Assembly: GCF_000193495.2 (NCBI RefSeq)
Contig: NZ_AP023410.1
Coordinates: 2,108,001-2,172,000, forward strand
From: Acetobacter aceti NBRC 14818
GTDB lineage: Bacteria > Pseudomonadota > Alphaproteobacteria > Acetobacterales > Acetobacteraceae
Direction of reading: 5' to 3'
DNA length: 64,000 nt
The notes beneath the pieces were generated by a model, which was not told the DNA's origin, searched no databases, and saw nothing but the letters and a program-made list of their open reading frames with translations. Made by a program: the position numbers and the translations under genes. Every line of letters begins with the position of its first letter. The stretch's first letter is position 1. Positions 60,981 to 64,000 of the stretch are shown piece by piece.

Positions 60981-61570
60981 CTGCCAACAGCCTTCAGCGC
61001 ATTCTTCAGGCTGTCACGCACCTCCGGGCTGTCGAGACCGGCGGCGCTATGCCAGACGATCATGCCGCCGGGCGCGATCAGAAAGCTTTCCGGTACACCC
61101 GAAACACCCCAGTCGATGGCCACGCGTCCGTCACGGTCGCTGCCAATGCGGGCATAAGGATTGCCTGCATGTTTCAGCAGGCCCGCCGCATTCTCCGGCT
61201 TATCCTTGTACGCGACACCCCAGATCGGCAGCTGCTTCCCAAGCGTCAGCAGGGCGTCCATTTCCGCGATGCAGGGGATGCACCATGAAGCGAAGAAGTT
61301 GATCAGAACCGGTTTTGTCAGCGTCTTCAGATCAACCGTCGCAAACCCCGTGCCGGGCGTCTGATCCGGCAGGGTGAAGTCCGGAACCGGACGGCCGGTC
61401 ACAGGCGCGTTGATGTCGTGCGGATTGAACGAGCCGGTCTGCATCCCGGCCAGCATTTTCCAGAACGCCACGCCACAGATACCCGCCCCACCCAGCAGTG
61501 GAACGCCAAGGAGGAGGCGGCGGCGTGTGACAGTATTCTGACCGTCAGGAGATGTCTGTTCGCTGCTCAT
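60977..61570 (-). CDS. ccmG: Thiol:disulfide interchange protein CcmG/DsbE
   Basis: A 197-residue membrane-anchored thioredoxin-fold protein. The N-terminal anchor has RRRLLLGVPLLGGAGICGVA, and the redox site is NFFASWCIPCIAEMDALL with WCxxC. DFTLPDQTPGTGFATVDLKT precedes it and GVSGVPESFLIAPGG (with the cis-Pro) follows. CcmG delivers electrons to CcmH and apocytochrome c. It is coupled by ATGA overlap to ccmF. Confidence 0.95.
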   Translation of the reverse strand: MSSEQTSPDGQNTVTRRRLLLGVPLLGGAGICGVAFWKMLAGMQTGSFNPHDINAPVTGRPVPDFTLPDQTPGTGFATVDLKTLTKPVLINFFASWCIPCIAEMDALLTLGKQLPIWGVAYKDKPENAAGLLKHAGNPYARIGSDRDGRVAIDWGVSGVPESFLIAPGGMIVWHSAAGLDSPEVRDSLKNALKAVGR

Positions 61571-63546
61571 TCTGCTGCCACCACATCTGGGGCCGGAGCC
61601 CGTCTTGGAGCGCCCACGCGCATGCGACGATCGGACAGGGACAGCGCCCCGCCCATCGCCATGATCAGCGCCCCGAACCACATCCACGGCGCCAGAGGAT
61701 TATAGTGAAGACGCAACACATAGGTCGGATTGCTGTCCGGCCCATGCTTGTCGCCAATCACACCGTACAGATCGGCCAGTCCATTGGTGTGGATCGACAC
61801 TTCGGTCGTCGTCTGGTTCTGCGCGTTGAAGCTGCGCTTGGATGGGTGCATGACCGTCACCAGATGACCATTGTGGTGGATCTCGATGGTCGCCACCATA
61901 GCCATATAGTTTGGCCCCGGCACTGTCCGGACATCCGTGAGAGTCCATTCGTAGCCCGCCAGTTCTTCCTTCTGGCCGACATGCACCTCGACAATCTTGT
62001 GCTGGGCCTGCGACATGACCGCCAGCCCCAGCACGCTCACGCCGACACCGATATGCGCCAGAGCCGCGCCGAACGCGGAGCGTGGCAGGGACTTCGCCCG
62101 CTGGATGCTCTGCGAAAACGACACGCGGAACAGCGCCAGACGACCGGCAATGTCTGTCAGGCTGGAACCGATGATCCATACCGCCATCGTCGCACACAGG
62201 ATTGGCAGCACGCCCGCAAGCCCGATCACCGTCACGACGAACGCGGCCAGCGTGGCCAGCGCCGCGACCCACAGGCGCCTGAGAACCGGCCAGAGCTGCG
62301 CCCGCTTCCACGGCAGCATTGGTCCGAACCCCATGAAGGTGAACAGCGGGATGGCCAGAGGAATGGTGGCCGCGTCAAAGAAGGGCTTGCCGACCGAGAT
62401 CGTCTTGCCGAACAGCAGCGACATGAACGGCGGATACATCGTGCCGGTCAGCACCACGGCGCAGATCGAGCACAGCAGGATGTTGTTCAGCACCAGCGAG
62501 CCTTCCCGCGAGACCGGGGCGAACAGGCCGCCGCTGGTCAGAGACGGAGCACGCCATGCGAACAGCGCCAGCGATCCGCCGATGACCAGTCCCAGCAGGG
62601 CGAGAATGAAGATGCCGCGCGCCGGGTCCTGCGCGAAGGCGTGAACCGAATTGAGGATACCTGAACGCACGAGGAATGTGCCGGAGAGCGAGAAGGAGAA
62701 GGTGCCAATAGCCAGCAGAACGGTCCAGATCTTCAGCGCCTCACGCTTCTCGACCACGATGGCGGAGTGCATCAGCGCCGTGCCGGACAGCCACGGAATC
62801 AGCGAGGCGTTCTCCACCGGGTCCCAGAACCAGTAACCGCCCCAGCCGAGCACATAATAGGACCACCATGACCCAAGCGCGATGCCGCAGGTCAGGAAGC
62901 ACCACGCCGCCACGGCCCACGGACGCACCCAGCGCCCCCATGCCGCATCGACGCGCCCTTCCATCAGCGCGGCAATGGCGAAGGCGAACGGCACGGCGAA
63001 TCCGACATAGCCGGTGTAGAGAATCGGCGGATGGAACGCGAGGCCGGGGTCCTGCAACAGTGGGTTCATGCCCTGTCCGTCGAGCGGTGCGGGCCAGACC
63101 CGGTCGAACGGATCAGAGGTCGTCAGGCAGAACAGTTCGAACCCGGCGGCCACGCCACCCAGCACACCGATCACCCGCGCCCGCAGGGCCGATGGCAGAT
63201 TACGACCGAACGCCGCCACCGCTGCACCGCAGATGCCGAGAATCAGCGCCCAGAGCAGGATGGACCCTTCATGGTTTCCCCAGACGCCGGTGATCTTGTA
63301 GAGCAGCGGCTTGGTCACCGAGCTGTTCTCAAGGATGTTGGCCACCGAGAAGTCGTTGGTCACCGCTGCATTCACAAGGCAGAGGAAGGAGGCGACCAGC
63401 GCGATGAGCTGCCCCAGCGCCAGACCGGGGGCGAGCGCCATCAGGCGACGGTCTCGCCTGCGTGCGCCCAGCACCGGCAGGATAGCCTGCGCCAGCGCGA
63501 AGACGCAGGCCAGCGCCAGCGCGAAACGACCAAGTTCGGGGCTCAT
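61567..63546 (-). CDS. ccmF: Haem lyase subunit CcmF
   Basis: A 659-residue polytopic membrane protein with about 14-15 segments. The WWD haem-handling motif is GWGGYWFWDPVENASLIPWL, with YTGYVGFAVPFAFAIAALME before it and MFMALFGKTI-like SLLFGKTISVGKP after. CcmF, with CcmH and CcmI, attaches haem to c-type apocytochromes on the periplasmic side. It starts 140 bases after ccmE, a gap that contains paired hairpins. Confidence 0.96.
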   Translation of the reverse strand: MSPELGRFALALACVFALAQAILPVLGARRRDRRLMALAPGLALGQLIALVASFLCLVNAAVTNDFSVANILENSSVTKPLLYKITGVWGNHEGSILLWALILGICGAAVAAFGRNLPSALRARVIGVLGGVAAGFELFCLTTSDPFDRVWPAPLDGQGMNPLLQDPGLAFHPPILYTGYVGFAVPFAFAIAALMEGRVDAAWGRWVRPWAVAAWCFLTCGIALGSWWSYYVLGWGGYWFWDPVENASLIPWLSGTALMHSAIVVEKREALKIWTVLLAIGTFSFSLSGTFLVRSGILNSVHAFAQDPARGIFILALLGLVIGGSLALFAWRAPSLTSGGLFAPVSREGSLVLNNILLCSICAVVLTGTMYPPFMSLLFGKTISVGKPFFDAATIPLAIPLFTFMGFGPMLPWKRAQLWPVLRRLWVAALATLAAFVVTVIGLAGVLPILCATMAVWIIGSSLTDIAGRLALFRVSFSQSIQRAKSLPRSAFGAALAHIGVGVSVLGLAVMSQAQHKIVEVHVGQKEELAGYEWTLTDVRTVPGPNYMAMVATIEIHHNGHLVTVMHPSKRSFNAQNQTTTEVSIHTNGLADLYGVIGDKHGPDSNPTYVLRLHYNPLAPWMWFGALIMAMGGALSLSDRRMRVGAPRRAPAPDVVAAE

Positions 63547-63581
63547 ACGGCCTCACTTCTCTTTTTGGATATACCGGGAAT

Positions 63582-63623
63582 AGGGGCTCTGCCCCTTGGC
63601 CCCCGCCAAAGGCTCACCTTTGG
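63582..63623. repeat. Paired small hairpins between ccmE and ccmF (REP-like)
   Basis: AGGGGC-TCT-GCCCCT at 63582-63596 and CCAAAGG-CTCA-CCTTTGG at 63606-63623, separated by nine bases. Two adjacent GC-rich stems inside an operon gap resemble repetitive extragenic elements. They may adjust ccmF expression relative to ccmE. Confidence 0.55.
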
Positions 63624-63685
63624 AAACCGTGCATGAAATTGAATCGGGTAGAGGTTGCTCTTGGAAAGCAGACGGAGGGAAGGCA

Positions 63686-64000
63686 TCAGTTCTTCCCGGC
63701 CGCCGCTGTATCCTTGCCGGTCATGGCGTTCCAGCTTGCAGCATCGGGTGGAGGACCGAATTTCGGGTTCCATTTCCCCGATTTCTGCAACGCTTCCGCC
63801 ACTTCCTTCGGCATGTAGGTCTCATCATGCTTGGCCAGCACTTCCGACGCCACGAAGGTCTTGTCAGGCTCCAGAGAGCCCACGGCCACCACGCTCTGCC
63901 CCTCGCGGAACAAGTCCGGCAGGATGCCCTCGAAGCGCACGGTCACAGCGGCCTGACCGTCCGTCACCTGAAACAGGTTGATGGGCGTTTCGCCCTGACG
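63686..64000 (-). CDS. ccmE: Haem chaperone CcmE, 5' end outside the window
   Basis: The frame stays open to the right edge. The visible 104 residues are the C-terminal part of CcmE, the periplasmic protein that carries haem covalently on a His to Ccm[41 protein letters not shown] contain the haem-binding HDETYMP motif. The basic or Ala-rich tail ends AAAGKN. A GTG at 63967 should not be taken as the start, because the preceding residues (INLFQVTDG) also match the family. Confidence 0.94.
   Translation of the reverse strand, partial: RQGETPINLFQVTDGQAAVTVRFEGILPDLFREGQSVVAVGSLEPDKTFVASEVLAKHDETYMPKEVAEALQKSGKWNPKFGPPPDAASWNAMTGKDTAAAGKN

Overview
The window looks like chromosomal DNA from an alphaproteobacterium, most likely an acetic acid bacterium (Acetobacteraceae). 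This is inferred from GC-rich coding sequence, the alphaproteobacterial GlnT/GmaS-type synthetase, a ccmEFGHI cytochrome c maturation run, metX-metW, purF-cvpA, and short inverted repeats of a kind I recall from that family. The genus cannot be fixed from this sequence alone. About 64 protein genes, one tRNA and one integrase pseudogene are supported. There is no rRNA, CRISPR array or intact insertion sequence.

Layout. 1-18,529 is an amine-nitrogen region. It opens with the 3' part of a fused ethanolamine ammonia-lyase (EutB-EutC) and a LuxR regulator. Next come two divergent operons separated by two regulators (LysR and XRE-cupin). The leftward operon encodes a four-subunit sarcosine-oxidase-like enzyme plus purU and folD. 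The rightward operon encodes a three-part glutamate-synthase-like enzyme, a GlnT/GmaS-type glutamine-synthetase homologue and an ammonium channel. Together these match the N-methylglutamate route for methylamine: GmaS makes gamma-glutamylmethylamide, MgsABC makes N-methylglutamate, MgdABCD oxidises it to glutamate plus methylene-tetrahydrofolate, and FolD and PurU carry the C1 unit to formate. A PuuB-like FAD oxidoreductase follows.

18,530-19,800 is a decayed integration site: an integrase pseudogene with two stops and a frameshift beside tRNA-Ser(GGA). 19,855-31,900 holds trpF-pyrF-lapA, a glycosyltransferase, queEDC (queuosine precursor synthesis), ynfA, a Cys-containing secreted peptide with a microcin V-like double-glycine leader, a SelW-like protein, a nitrilase-family amidase and a UvrA2-type ABC ATPase.

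32,223-39,789 is a probable organosulfur module: four-domain rhodanese, thiol dioxygenase, class II aldolase, 2-hydroxyacid dehydrogenase and SsuD-like monooxygenase, facing a LysR regulator, a peroxiredoxin-like protein and a flavin reductase. 39,842-50,537 is mainly housekeeping (ilvD, purF, cvpA) with accessory genes (glycosyltransferase, nitronate monooxygenase, GH108 muramidase, PKHD hydroxylase and unknowns). 50,685-53,445 has an orphan metal-binding-protein homologue and a nitric oxide module: nsrR and hmp divergently arranged around two matching 23-bp dyads. 53,535-64,000 carries a lipoprotein, ybaK, an RhlE-type helicase, a sugar kinase, metW-metX and the ccm operon, which runs off the right edge.
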